Shown piece by piece: positions 15,806-24,152 of a stretch of DNA of 28,158 nt. Numbering within the stretch: position 1 is the first letter of the stretch; each line of letters opens with the position of its first letter. The translations under genes were made by a program, and so were the position numbers. Below the pieces are notes generated by a model, which was not told the origin of the DNA, ran no database searches, and was given only the letters and a program-made list of their open reading frames with translations. The DNA is from an uncultured Erysipelotrichaceae bacterium (lineage in GTDB: Bacteria > Bacillota_I > Bacilli_A > Erysipelotrichales > Erysipelotrichaceae): NCBI GenBank assembly GCA_944326175.1, contig CALVCY010000073.1:1-28158 (forward strand), written 5' to 3'.

Positions 15806-17208
15806 TACTGATTACCTCCTTCGATGGCCTGTTTGACAGCATCGATCACGGAGTTGCTGGTCATTGTGGCACCGGAGATGGTTTCAACCTCATCGATCTG
15901 ATCATAAGATAAACCTTTAAATTGATCCAAGAAATCCGGTGTATTGCATTGATCCCCGATCCCCGGGGTATCGTTGAATGTAGTAAATGTAACAGAAACC
16001 ACCGTTTGAGTTTCTTCATCCAATACCACGTCGAATTCATTGGGACTGGCTTCCCCACTGAAACCGGCAGCCGATACATGGAGCGCATTTCCGTTTGAAG
16101 CAGAAGCGCTTAAATTGACAACGGTTGGATACGTCACATCTTGACTTGGTGTGACCATAAAACTCATCACCACCATCACCACTAAGGCACACACGGCCAA
16201 AATGGCGTTGTACTTGACCAATTTGGATTTCATGTCGATCTGGTTGCCATCGAACAGTTTTTCAATCAATGGGGTGACCATATTCATCAACAAGATGGAA
16301 TATAACACACCTTCCGGCAACGACGCTCCCACACGGATGACCAGTGTCAATACAGCCGCTCCCATTGCAAAGAAGATGCGTCCGGCTGCACTGGTGGGGG
16401 AAGTGACCGGGTCAGTCAACATGAAGACGGCACCAAAGATGGCACCACCAGTCAATACATGGTACAGACCATAGGTCAACGGTTGACCATTGATGATACC
16501 TAAACCCGTCGCGATCACAAACAAGGTGACGATATACGTTAGTGGGATGCGCCAGTCAATGACTTTACGCCATGCCAAGACCACACCGACTAATGTGATC
16601 ACGATAAAGCTGGTTTCACCGATCGCACCGGGATACAAACCCAATGCAAAGTTGAACAAGCCACCGAAGCTGGTCAAGAATTCATTGAAACTTTCCGCTG
16701 AAGATGCCACCCAGCCGGCATTGGCAAAGGTGGAAACCGGTGTGGCTTTACTCACGACATCCGCCGCCGTAGCGGAGGCGAAGCTAGCAAAAACCAATGC
16801 ACGGGCAACTGCAGCCGGATTGAAAATGTTATGACCGAAGCCGCCAAAGAGCAATTTGCCAAACAAAATGGCCAAAAAGCTACAGACGATCACAGAATAT
16901 ACTGTTGCGCTACTTTGCAGCATCAGCACGAAGATGATGGCTGTCACCCAACCATAGCTGTGGGCTAATGTGGCACCGATCGGCTTTTTGCATACCAGTG
17001 CCCATATGCCTTCTGTCAGCAATGTGGTCACTAAAGCCGCCACCATCAAGATCAGAGAATGGACTAAATTGTCCATGCCATAAGTTATATATTGATTGAC
17101 CAGTCCAAAGGCGAATACGACCAACAATCCGATGGTCAGATCACGCATGATCCGTGATGTCGAGACATTATCCCGATAATTCGGACTGGCATTAAATACA
17201 TATTTCAT
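15805..17208 (-). CDS. rnfD: RnfD with a C-terminal RnfG-type FMN-binding domain
   Basis: A 467-residue subunit. Residues 1 to about 330 are a normal RnfD, including the covalent-FMN site DVVSKATP (Thr156) and the conserved TDPVTSPTSAAGR (265-277). A further membrane span (about 335-352) leads to an extra outside domain: NDTPGIGDQCNTPDFLDQFKG (412-432) and SGATMTS with Thr448. This is the canonical FMN-binding part of RnfG, here attached to RnfD. Typical RnfD proteins are about 310-350 residues and end before this. It overlaps both rnfC and rnfG as TAATG. A sequencing fusion is unlikely because rnfG still has its own start and span. Confidence 0.93.
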   Translation of the reverse strand: MKYVFNASPNYRDNVSTSRIMRDLTIGLLVVFAFGLVNQYITYGMDNLVHSLILMVAALVTTLLTEGIWALVCKKPIGATLAHSYGWVTAIIFVLMLQSSATVYSVIVCSFLAILFGKLLFGGFGHNIFNPAAVARALVFASFASATAADVVSKATPVSTFANAGWVASSAESFNEFLTSFGGLFNFALGLYPGAIGETSFIVITLVGVVLAWRKVIDWRIPLTYIVTLFVIATGLGIINGQPLTYGLYHVLTGGAIFGAVFMLTDPVTSPTSAAGRIFFAMGAAVLTLVIRVGASLPEGVLYSILLMNMVTPLIEKLFDGNQIDMKSKLVKYNAILAVCALVVMVVMSFMVTPSQDVTYPTVVNLSASASNGNALHVSAAGFSGEASPNEFDVVLDEETQTVVSVTFTTFNDTPGIGDQCNTPDFLDQFKGLSYDQIDEVETISGATMTSNSVIDAVKQAIEGGNQ

Positions 17209-18491
17209 TATTTCTTACCTCTCAACATCACGATCCGTTTAGCAGCGCGGATCCCTTCGGTCACCGCGATCTTGCTTGGGCAAACATACGTGCATAAGCC
17301 ACACTCGATACAACGCATCGGTTCCAACTTCATCAGTGTATCGATATCATTGGCTTTACGTGCCGTATTGATCCGTACCGGTTGCAAACCGCTTGGACAA
17401 TGATCAGAACAGCGTCCACAACGCAGACACGCCACTTCCACATCATGACGTGGTTTCAATAATGTGATCCCATTGGTTTCCGGAACCACGCAGACTTGAT
17501 CCGATACTTGAGTACGTCCCATCATCGGACCACCGGCACACATCATCACTTCATCCCCGATGATATGACCCGCTGTATCGATGACATCCTTGAAAGGTGT
17601 TCCCACACGAGCGATGACATTGCATGGGGTGTCGATGGCATCACCACTGACGGTGATCATCTTCTGGGTGATCGGCATACCGCGCAACACAGCATTGGCA
17701 AATGCGATGGCCGTGGTGGCATTGGAGACGATACATCCCACTTCTGCCGGCAGTTTATTGTATTCGACATGTTTGACTTCACGGATCAAAACACGTTCCC
17801 AACCCATTGGATAAACATCCGGTACCGGATGGACTTCTACACCAGTGACATTGCTAAATGCCTTAGTGAGTTTTTCGATCATCTCCGGATGGCTTTCCTT
17901 GATACAGACATGGGCCACTTTGGCGTGACTGAGGCGATACATCAAAGAAACACCGGCAACGAAATCATCCATGGTGGTTTCCAACATGTTGTAATCGGCT
18001 GTCAAATAGGGTTCACACTCCACGGCATTGATGATCAGATCGCTGATCCCTTTCGCCTGATATTTGACATAGGCCGGGAATCCGGCACCGCCACAGCCGA
18101 TGATACCGGCTTCTTTCATACGTTCTAACAACGCCTCATCGCTGGCATCCATGCTTAATGGTGCCAATGGGGCCTGTTGTTCGTATTTGCCATCATTTTC
18201 GATCACGACATGGTCGACAGGTTTTAAGCCGACATGGGGATGTTTTTCAATGGCTTTGACCGTTCCCGATACACTGGAGAATACCGGAACGATAAACGGA
18301 ACTTCCTTCTGTCCAAGCTTGGTGCCCACATAGACATGATCCCCGACATTGACGCAAGGGATGGCATCACGGCCACCGGTGAACAGAGGAATATACACCG
18401 TCTTTGGTGTATCGACCGTTTTTACTTGAACGTGCTCGCTCAGCGATTTATGTCCGTCTAAATGCTGACGCATCGGTCCAACAAAAAACAT
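17208..18491 (-). CDS. rnfC: RnfC, NADH-binding peripheral subunit
   Basis: A 427-residue cytoplasmic subunit that exchanges electrons with NAD. It has the Gly-rich FMN/NADH loop GCGGAGFPAYVK (132-143), NAVECEPYLTADY, and two [4Fe-4S] motifs: Cys355/358/361/365 and Cys394/397/400/404. The frame extends 12 codons upstream, but GAGGAGG sits ideally before the ATG at 18491, so I start there. It is the first gene of the operon; its stop overlaps rnfD as TAATG. The family couples ferredoxin-to-NAD+ transfer to Na+ or H+ pumping. Confidence 0.95.
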   Translation of the reverse strand: MFFVGPMRQHLDGHKSLSEHVQVKTVDTPKTVYIPLFTGGRDAIPCVNVGDHVYVGTKLGQKEVPFIVPVFSSVSGTVKAIEKHPHVGLKPVDHVVIENDGKYEQQAPLAPLSMDASDEALLERMKEAGIIGCGGAGFPAYVKYQAKGISDLIINAVECEPYLTADYNMLETTMDDFVAGVSLMYRLSHAKVAHVCIKESHPEMIEKLTKAFSNVTGVEVHPVPDVYPMGWERVLIREVKHVEYNKLPAEVGCIVSNATTAIAFANAVLRGMPITQKMITVSGDAIDTPCNVIARVGTPFKDVIDTAGHIIGDEVMMCAGGPMMGRTQVSDQVCVVPETNGITLLKPRHDVEVACLRCGRCSDHCPSGLQPVRINTARKANDIDTLMKLEPMRCIECGLCTYVCPSKIAVTEGIRAAKRIVMLRGKK

Positions 18492-18546
18492 ACGTTTCCT
18501 CCTCGCTTTTTGATTTATCCCTTTCATTTACACGAAAGTCGGTACT

Positions 18547-18565
18547 ATCTTAGCACAAAGTGTGC
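18547..18565 (-). promoter_or_regulatory. Predicted Rnf operon promoter with an adjoining palindrome
   Basis: The minus strand reads TGCTAAGAT, an extended -10 (18547-18555). The palindrome GCACA-AAG-TGTGC (18553-18565) overlaps its upstream edge. Predicted transcription start is near 18540, giving a leader of about 50 bases to rnfC. The palindrome could be an operator. Confidence 0.5.
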
Positions 18566-18670
18566 GATGGTTTTCCGTGAATTCACGTGAACATTCCCAT
18601 ATTTTTGCGAATCAAAGGTTGCGATGGTTCAACCCAGATATACCTTGGTGAAATTGAAAGCGTTGATGGA

Positions 18671-18679
18671 TGGTACAAT
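18671..18679 (+). promoter_or_regulatory. Extended -10 (TGGTACAAT) giving a predicted leaderless transcript
   Basis: TACAAT at 18674-18679 is preceded by TGG, with exactly six bases to the ATG at 18686. No Shine-Dalgarno is present. TTGAAA at 18654-18659 is a poor -35 with a 14-base spacer. Confidence 0.55.
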
Positions 18680-18685
18680 GGATGC

Positions 18686-19633
18686 ATGAAAATGAAGTCA
18701 GGATTGATACTGATGCTCTTGGTTGCAACAGCATGTGAAACGACGGTGGAAGAACCGTTAACACAGGATGCGGTTTCAACCATGATGCCCACTGTTGAAG
18801 TGGTCGAACCGGATCAGATCGAATATACGATGGATGATGTGGTATTTACCATCACCTCTTCCACTCCCTTTGAACAATTGGATCTGTTGAAACAATGGTA
18901 TGGGGATCAGAAAACACTGAGCAAGCTGTATTGTGATGATTCTAACGGATGGGGCGCAACGTTAAATGGTTTGACCATCGATACTCCCACTGGCATTGAT
19001 GATCGCTTGCTCGATACGTTATTGATGGCACAATTACTCAATGCGAGCAATGATACACTTTCCCCTTTGGTTTTATCCAATACTTATTTCAATGCATATG
19101 ATTACATCCATTTGGATCAAGCCGATTCATCCATCACCATCGATACACCGCTAAGATTTGTGGATATTGACACATTGCAACCTTACATATTTGCTGATCA
19201 ATTGATCCATATGACGCCGCTGTTCGATATGGATTATATGGTCTTGACCATGGACAACGCACGCATCGTCATCAATACTGGCACGACGTATGCCCCATTG
19301 GATATCCTCGATCCAACCGGCAAAGCCACCCTCACCGTCAATTTGATTCACAATCACTACATCGAATCCATTGGTTTGACCAATGATGATCTGGATCAAA
19401 TCACTTTCATTTCATCGGATCCAAGCGTTATTGCTTTATTGAAACCTTATCTGGATGAATTGACGTATGATCAGATCGATCAATTGATCGATGCTTTGCA
19501 GGAAAATGGATATTCCATCCATGCCATTTATTTTAAAAATGGTTCTCCCGTCTTCGATGCCAAATATACCTATGGTTCGACCAATGTTACCTGGAGTGCC
19601 TCCCTGGATTCTCAATTGATGCCAAAGCTATAA
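18686..19633 (+). CDS. Lipoprotein resembling a degenerate ApbE (FAD:protein FMN transferase)
   Basis: A 315-residue precursor with signal peptide and lipobox ATAC (Cys17). By eye its layout follows ApbE. VVFTITSSTPFEQLDLLKQ and TLSKLYCDDS match the N-terminal strand/helix. DTLSPLVLSNTYF matches the 'GPLVNLWG' region. RFVDIDTLQPYIFADQL (157-173) aligns with the ApbE DLxxxGxGYAAD helix, keeping Asp160 and Asp171 but losing the glycines. DQITFISSDPSVIALL (237-252) matches the C-terminal 'VTVIAP' part. The segment with the metal-binding HxxDPxTG motif is missing between about 230 and 237. If homologous, it is probably inactive as a transferase. The frame is open upstream to 18587, but the signal peptide and promoter fix the start at 18686. 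It is divergent from rnfC, the usual neighbourhood of ApbE. Confidence 0.6.
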   Translation: MKMKSGLILMLLVATACETTVEEPLTQDAVSTMMPTVEVVEPDQIEYTMDDVVFTITSSTPFEQLDLLKQWYGDQKTLSKLYCDDSNGWGATLNGLTIDTPTGIDDRLLDTLLMAQLLNASNDTLSPLVLSNTYFNAYDYIHLDQADSSITIDTPLRFVDIDTLQPYIFADQLIHMTPLFDMDYMVLTMDNARIVINTGTTYAPLDILDPTGKATLTVNLIHNHYIESIGLTNDDLDQITFISSDPSVIALLKPYLDELTYDQIDQLIDALQENGYSIHAIYFKNGSPVFDAKYTYGSTNVTWSASLDSQLMPKL

Positions 19634-19639
19634 AATCAA

Positions 19640-19677
19640 AAAAAACGTGTAAGCGACATGATCCTCACACGTTTTTT
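19640..19677. terminator. Bidirectional terminator between the ApbE-like gene and cutC
   Basis: AAAAAACGTGT/ACACGTTTTTT stem with a 16-base loop. It is T-rich on both strands and serves two convergent genes. Confidence 0.85.
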
Positions 19678-19681
19678 ATTC

Positions 19682-20410
19682 TCAACGCTTCATTCCTTCA
19701 CGATGCACTTTTGTAGCGATTTTTTTGACGATGGTCCCATCCACGATCGGATAACCGGATGTATGTGGGGAACTGGGGTCATGGATGATCTTTTTACACG
19801 TACCATGGACCTGCATGATCCCACCATCCAATAACAGATCCACATTATCGATGGTCAGACCACACCCTGCCAATATCTCGATGGTTGCACCATAATCCTT
19901 TTGCATTTGGATCAATTTTGCACATCCACTGCCAACATCCGGATATCCACCACTGGTCAATACCCGATCCACCTTCAAATCGATCAACGTGCGCATGGCT
20001 TGATCGATATCCGGTGTATCTTCGATCGCGCGATGAAACACGAATTGTTTGTCCATCGCGTGACATAATTCCACCATAAAACGGGTGTGTTCGTTATCGA
20101 TCGTTCCATCATTTTTCAGCATACCAAATGCGATACCCGCAACTGGTAGATCCAATATCCATTTTGCAGTGGTGACCATTTCTTCAAATTCCTGGTCACT
20201 GTAGCAAAAGCCATCCCCACGGCTTCGCACCATAGCTATGACTGGGATATCGACCAAAGATAACACCGTTTTCAACCCACCGTATTCCGGGGTCAGACCA
20301 CCCAATGGCAACGCACTGTTGTATTCGATGCGATCCGCTCCGTTTTGCCAGGCATTCAACGCATCTTCCACACTGCCGCAACACACTTCAAACAATCGTT
20401 TCGTTAACAT
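19682..20410 (-). CDS. cutC: CutC family protein
   Basis: A 242-residue TIM-barrel protein of the CutC family, historically linked to copper homeostasis; the bacterial function is still uncertain. Diagnostic parts are FEVCCGSVEDALNAWQNGAD at the start, IEYNSALPLGGLTPEYG, PVIAMVRSRGDGFCYS and VLTSGGYPDVGSG. AAGGAG is followed by ATAATGATG; the second ATG (20410) is better spaced than the first (20413). It lies 20 bases after the M16C peptidase stop on the same strand, so the two form an operon. Confidence 0.9.
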   Translation of the reverse strand: MLTKRLFEVCCGSVEDALNAWQNGADRIEYNSALPLGGLTPEYGGLKTVLSLVDIPVIAMVRSRGDGFCYSDQEFEEMVTTAKWILDLPVAGIAFGMLKNDGTIDNEHTRFMVELCHAMDKQFVFHRAIEDTPDIDQAMRTLIDLKVDRVLTSGGYPDVGSGCAKLIQMQKDYGATIEILAGCGLTIDNVDLLLDGGIMQVHGTCKKIIHDPSSPHTSGYPIVDGTIVKKIATKVHREGMKR

Positions 20411-20433
20411 CATTATCTCCTTTATACCGTTCC

Positions 20434-23346
20434 TTACAACAATGGTTTGATCACATCAAAGCTATCCTTTGCTTTTTCGATACTGGCCTCACTTCCGATC
20501 ACACACCGATAGCACGGTTGGGCTTGAGCGATGATATGCGCCAATGCTTTCAATTGATCAAGTGTACACTCCAATATTTGTCGCTTTTCTGCTTGTCGTT
20601 GTTGATCGTTTATCCCATTGAGATCATTAAGATAACATGCTGCACCATAGCGTGCTGGTGGCAATGGGGCATCGATGGTACCGATGGTGCCGATAATGAA
20701 TTTCAACATGGTGGAATCATCGAAGTCCAATTCTTCCAAATACTGAACCACCCCATCATAGACTTGATACGTATGGCCACAATGGGGATCTCGATAACTG
20801 ACAAAACCCAACAAACCACTGCGTGTGATCAACGCAAACTGTCCGTATGCGCCACCCAGTACCCTCAATTGGGTCCACAGATAGTCATAATTCATCACAT
20901 TGACGAATACTTGCCAGATGCCAAGACGATCATCCAATTCGATCGGTAAAGCCAATGCTGCGTAATTGACATTGCCAGGAGTGGTATAAGCTTCATGATC
21001 ACCAATGGGCATAGTATAGCAAACCGGTGGATGAAGCTGTGGTTTGAACCATTGAAGGGATTGAACGGCTTGTTCGAATATGGTTTTGAATCGGTCCACA
21101 TGGATCGCATTGAGGGTGATATGGAAACTGATCCGAGATTGGTCAAACCAGGATCGAACCATTTGCGAACATTGGTTTAACCATACTTCACTGGTTTGAA
21201 CATCTTCATGCAACATCTTTTGGATAGACTTCAAACCATGATAGAAATCCAATCCGTTGATGCTTTCTTTGATTCGATACGCTAAGCGTAATTTCGAAAA
21301 TGCCCGATTCAGAGCATACCCATGGGCACCACCCTGCAAAGATGCCGCCATGTCGGAAACGATCTCATCCACGACTGTAGAAACACGTTTAAGATCAAAG
21401 ACAGACGTGGTCAATATTTCGTGGATCAGTTTCATGTAATCTTGGGTCTGATCCATAAAACATTTCGCATTGACTAACCACACCAGTTTAAAATCCGTGT
21501 TGTGGTGAGTCGCAAGCAAGTCCATGCCGATATTGATCCCACCACCCTGTAGCATGATCGTATTCTCCAATCGATCATAGCCTTGGCTTTCTGTAGAAAT
21601 CCGTGTCCATAAACGAGCGATCAATGCCGCCATGGGAATTTCTTCTTCTTTTATTCCATCCAAGTCGATCATCATGTTCATATACACGATATCCCCACAC
21701 TGATTTGAAACGGTATATGCCAAGGGATAATCGGCAATGATGGTTTTGACCAGATTCGAAGCGCGGATATGATCATCCAGATCATTTCTGGATAGCATCG
21801 GCAATTTTGCCAGATCCTTGGGATCGTTTTCGCTTTGCTGGAAAGCTTTCAATGCGTCATTTTGTTGTTTCAAAACAGCCTTTTGTGACTCATCCAGCGT
21901 ATGGGCATAGGCTTGCAAGCGTTGATCCAATTCATCTTCTTTTTTCTTGGCCAGACCATTGACTGGTTCCATCACGACAAGAGAAGCATAGTTGCGTTTG
22001 GAAAATGCTTGTTGCGCATAGGTTTTGAATGCATCGGTTTCGATTTCTTTTTTCAATTGATCGAATACTTCATCGAGCATGATCGGTTCATAGGGGTCTT
22101 GATCATACAGCCAGTTATCCAATATCGTTAAATTCATGGTCAAACCATAGGGCATTCCGCCACTTCCTTCGATATAGGAAAAGTGGATGGTATTGAGTGC
22201 GGCCAATAATTTTTCACGATCACATCCATGTTCTATCGCATCCAATATGACCGAATCGATCGTATCCATCATTTTCGTTTGATCATCTTTTCTCGCATGC
22301 TTGACGATGATGGAAAGATACGGTTGCGCGATGCCATCCATCAAACCAGCCATCATATCAGTGCCGACCCCTTTTTCATTCAATGCATCACGAAGTGGTG
22401 CCCCATTGCCATTGAACAATGCATGGGTCAATATCCGATAAGCCAGTACCTCTTTTGGGGAAAGCCCATGGTCAAAACCAATATTATAGGCATAGTAATA
22501 TTCCTGATCGATATTTCCATCCATGGAATAAGGTACGACCATCGTATGCATCGATTCAAACCCTGCTTCTAGGGGTATGGAAGTATCCAGTGATAAAGTG
22601 GTATAACCATTCAACACCGTTTCATCTAACCATTGCAATCGCTCATTCATCTCACAATCCCCATATAAGAAGAAACGCGCATTGCTTGGATGATAATACT
22701 TTCCATGGAATGCTTTGAAATCATCATAGCTCAAAGATGGGATGATGTCCGGATCACCCCCGGAACATACCCCATAGCAATTATTTGGGAACAAAGATTG
22801 CATGATGTACTCATTGATACAATCTTCTACCGATGAAAAGACCCCTTTCATCTCGTTATAAACCACCCCATTGATGCTTAAATGGTCTTGATCATCGAAT
22901 TCATAATGCCAGCCTTCCTGTTGGAATATCTTTTCATTGGTTAACATCAACGGATGAAAGACCGCATCACAATATATGGCCATGGCATTTTTGAAATCCT
23001 GCAAATTGCAACTGGCAATAGGATAAATGGTTTTATCTGGGAAAGTCATGGCATTGGTAAACGTATTCAATGAACCTTTAGCCAATTCAATGAATGGATC
23101 TTTTACTGGATACTTGGTAGAACCACACAACACACTGTGTTCGATGATATGTGCTACTCCACTACCATCCTTTGGTAACGTTTTAAACGTGACCGAAAAG
23201 ACTTTGTTATCATCCTTGGTTTCAACCACGATCAATTTGGCTTGGGTTTGATTATGGGTCAGCACACTCATCGTGGCATCCAGACGTTGAATATATCTAG
23301 ATTGGTTCAATGTATACTTCGATTGGTTGGTTTGACTTAACTGCAT
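20434..23346 (-). CDS. M16C zinc metallopeptidase (presequence-protease/insulinase-like)
   Basis: A 970-residue peptidase of the PreP-like M16C group, which encloses short unfolded peptides in a two-part chamber. The inverted zinc motif HIIEH is at 66-70, followed by SVLCGSTKYPVKDPF, GSLNTFTNAMTFPDKTIYP and the downstream Glu region VVYNEMKGVFSS. All are family hallmarks. The frame opens at 23370, but AAGGAG seven bases before the ATG at 23346 sets the start. Length is normal for the family (about 970). Cytosolic peptide turnover is the likely role. It is followed by cutC. Confidence 0.93.
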   Translation of the reverse strand: MQLSQTNQSKYTLNQSRYIQRLDATMSVLTHNQTQAKLIVVETKDDNKVFSVTFKTLPKDGSGVAHIIEHSVLCGSTKYPVKDPFIELAKGSLNTFTNAMTFPDKTIYPIASCNLQDFKNAMAIYCDAVFHPLMLTNEKIFQQEGWHYEFDDQDHLSINGVVYNEMKGVFSSVEDCINEYIMQSLFPNNCYGVCSGGDPDIIPSLSYDDFKAFHGKYYHPSNARFFLYGDCEMNERLQWLDETVLNGYTTLSLDTSIPLEAGFESMHTMVVPYSMDGNIDQEYYYAYNIGFDHGLSPKEVLAYRILTHALFNGNGAPLRDALNEKGVGTDMMAGLMDGIAQPYLSIIVKHARKDDQTKMMDTIDSVILDAIEHGCDREKLLAALNTIHFSYIEGSGGMPYGLTMNLTILDNWLYDQDPYEPIMLDEVFDQLKKEIETDAFKTYAQQAFSKRNYASLVVMEPVNGLAKKKEDELDQRLQAYAHTLDESQKAVLKQQNDALKAFQQSENDPKDLAKLPMLSRNDLDDHIRASNLVKTIIADYPLAYTVSNQCGDIVYMNMMIDLDGIKEEEIPMAALIARLWTRISTESQGYDRLENTIMLQGGGINIGMDLLATHHNTDFKLVWLVNAKCFMDQTQDYMKLIHEILTTSVFDLKRVSTVVDEIVSDMAASLQGGAHGYALNRAFSKLRLAYRIKESINGLDFYHGLKSIQKMLHEDVQTSEVWLNQCSQMVRSWFDQSRISFHITLNAIHVDRFKTIFEQAVQSLQWFKPQLHPPVCYTMPIGDHEAYTTPGNVNYAALALPIELDDRLGIWQVFVNVMNYDYLWTQLRVLGGAYGQFALITRSGLLGFVSYRDPHCGHTYQVYDGVVQYLEELDFDDSTMLKFIIGTIGTIDAPLPPARYGAACYLNDLNGINDQQRQAEKRQILECTLDQLKALAHIIAQAQPCYRCVIGSEASIEKAKDSFDVIKPLL

Positions 23347-23371
23347 ATGAAAGCTCCTTGGTCTAACCACT

Positions 23372-23392
23372 ATTCTACATGGTTTGAACCAT
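23372..23392 (-). promoter_or_regulatory. M16C peptidase -10 (weak) and palindrome ATGGTTTGAACCAT
   Basis: On the minus strand TAGAAT (23372-23377) is a plausible -10 with a poor -35. Directly upstream is the perfect 6+2+6 palindrome at 23379-23392. It also abuts the tRNA-Thr -35 on the other strand. Confidence 0.4.
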
Positions 23393-23393
23393 A

Positions 23394-23422
23394 TTGCATT
23401 TCATTTTAGAATTTGCTATTCT
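23394..23422 (+). promoter_or_regulatory. tRNA-Thr promoter
   Basis: TTGCAT, a 17-base spacer and TATTCT, eight bases before the tRNA. Confidence 0.75.
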
Positions 23423-23430
23423 ATCAACGC

Positions 23431-23506
23431 GCCGACTTAGCACAGCTGGTAGTGCAACGCACTCGTAACGCGTAGGTCGTAGGTTCAAGTCCTATAGTCG
23501 GCACCA
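23431..23506 (+). tRNA. tRNA-Thr (anticodon CGT)
   Basis: Acceptor GCCGACT/AGTCGGC, discriminator A, encoded CCA at 23504-23506. Anticodon stem ACGCA/CGCGT has an A-C mismatch at the closing pair (31-39); the loop is CTCGTAA. It reads ACG. Confidence 0.94.
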
Positions 23507-23517
23507 TTTAAACATTA

Positions 23518-23548
23518 CGCCATGAAGTATCACTTCATGGCGATTTTA
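23518..23548 (+). terminator. tRNA-Thr terminator
   Basis: Perfect 10-bp stem CGCCATGAAG/CTTCATGGCG, 5-base loop, then ATTTTATTTG. On the minus strand it also follows the NUDIX gene stop, with a weaker T run. Confidence 0.7.
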
Positions 23549-24058
23549 TTTGTTTAACCATTGATGGATCTGATCTTGGAAAAGTATCAGACAATCCACC
23601 GCTTTTTTATCCTTGATGATTTGATCCAATCGATGCTCATCCACCACGATCAATTCATCCACTTCTTCTTTCTGTAACGATAAATCATTTAAATCGATAT
23701 CATCATCAAAAACCACAAACGGATCATAGATATCCACATCATGCACATATGGTCTTAATGATTTAACCATATGATCCTTTGGATCATAGCCGATCTCTTC
23801 CTTCCATTCCCGTTTGATGGCATCCACACTCTTTTCGTTTGCTAATACACTGCCACCAGTGGTTTCATAATATCCACCGGCGGATTTATTGATTGAACGG
23901 CGAGTAAGGATCAGATGATGATTAGAGATGATAAACCCCAGTACCACGACATGGTAAAAACCATGTTCCCTGAGCCATTTCATTCCATCTTTTCCACGAT
24001 GGACCGTCAAACCAGATAACGTATGGTCTAAATGCACCGCATCCCAGATTTCTAACAT
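23546..24058 (-). CDS. NUDIX hydrolase
   Basis: A 170-residue protein with a full Nudix box, GGSVLANEKSVDAIKREW plus KEEIGYD, matching Gx5Ex7REUxEExGU. The N-terminal WDAVHLDHTLSGLTVHRG suits the subgroup related to isopentenyl-diphosphate isomerase or Nudix proteins that act on varied diphosphates. The substrate is not predictable. The frame opens at 24076, but family alignment and promoter position favour the ATG at 24058. An extended -10 six bases before that ATG, and no Shine-Dalgarno, predict a leaderless message. Confidence 0.88.
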   Translation of the reverse strand: MLEIWDAVHLDHTLSGLTVHRGKDGMKWLREHGFYHVVVLGFIISNHHLILTRRSINKSAGGYYETTGGSVLANEKSVDAIKREWKEEIGYDPKDHMVKSLRPYVHDVDIYDPFVVFDDDIDLNDLSLQKEEVDELIVVDEHRLDQIIKDKKAVDCLILFQDQIHQWLNK

Positions 24059-24064
24059 AGCGGT

Positions 24065-24073
24065 ATCATAGCA
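24065..24073 (-). promoter_or_regulatory. Extended -10 (TGCTATGAT) giving a predicted leaderless transcript
   Basis: On the minus strand TATGAT is preceded by TGC and followed by ACCGCT, then ATG. The predicted transcription start equals the A of ATG. Confidence 0.55.
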
Positions 24074-24114
24074 CAATCATGATTGGATCACGGTATGGTT
24101 TATTTTAAGGATCG

Positions 24115-24149
24115 AATCAAAAAGGAAAGCGACCGCTTTCCTTTTGATT
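24115..24149 (-). terminator. pheST terminator
   Basis: Long hairpin AATCAAAAGGAAAGCG with CGCTTTCCTTTTTGATT (one extra base), very short loop, just after the pheT stop on the minus strand. T-rich descending arm. Confidence 0.7.
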
Positions 24150-24152
24150 GGT

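Noticed and set aside
18491..18527. Upstream rnfC start (12 extra residues)
   Set aside because: No ribosome site precedes it; the strong GAGGAGG for the downstream ATG lies within this stretch.
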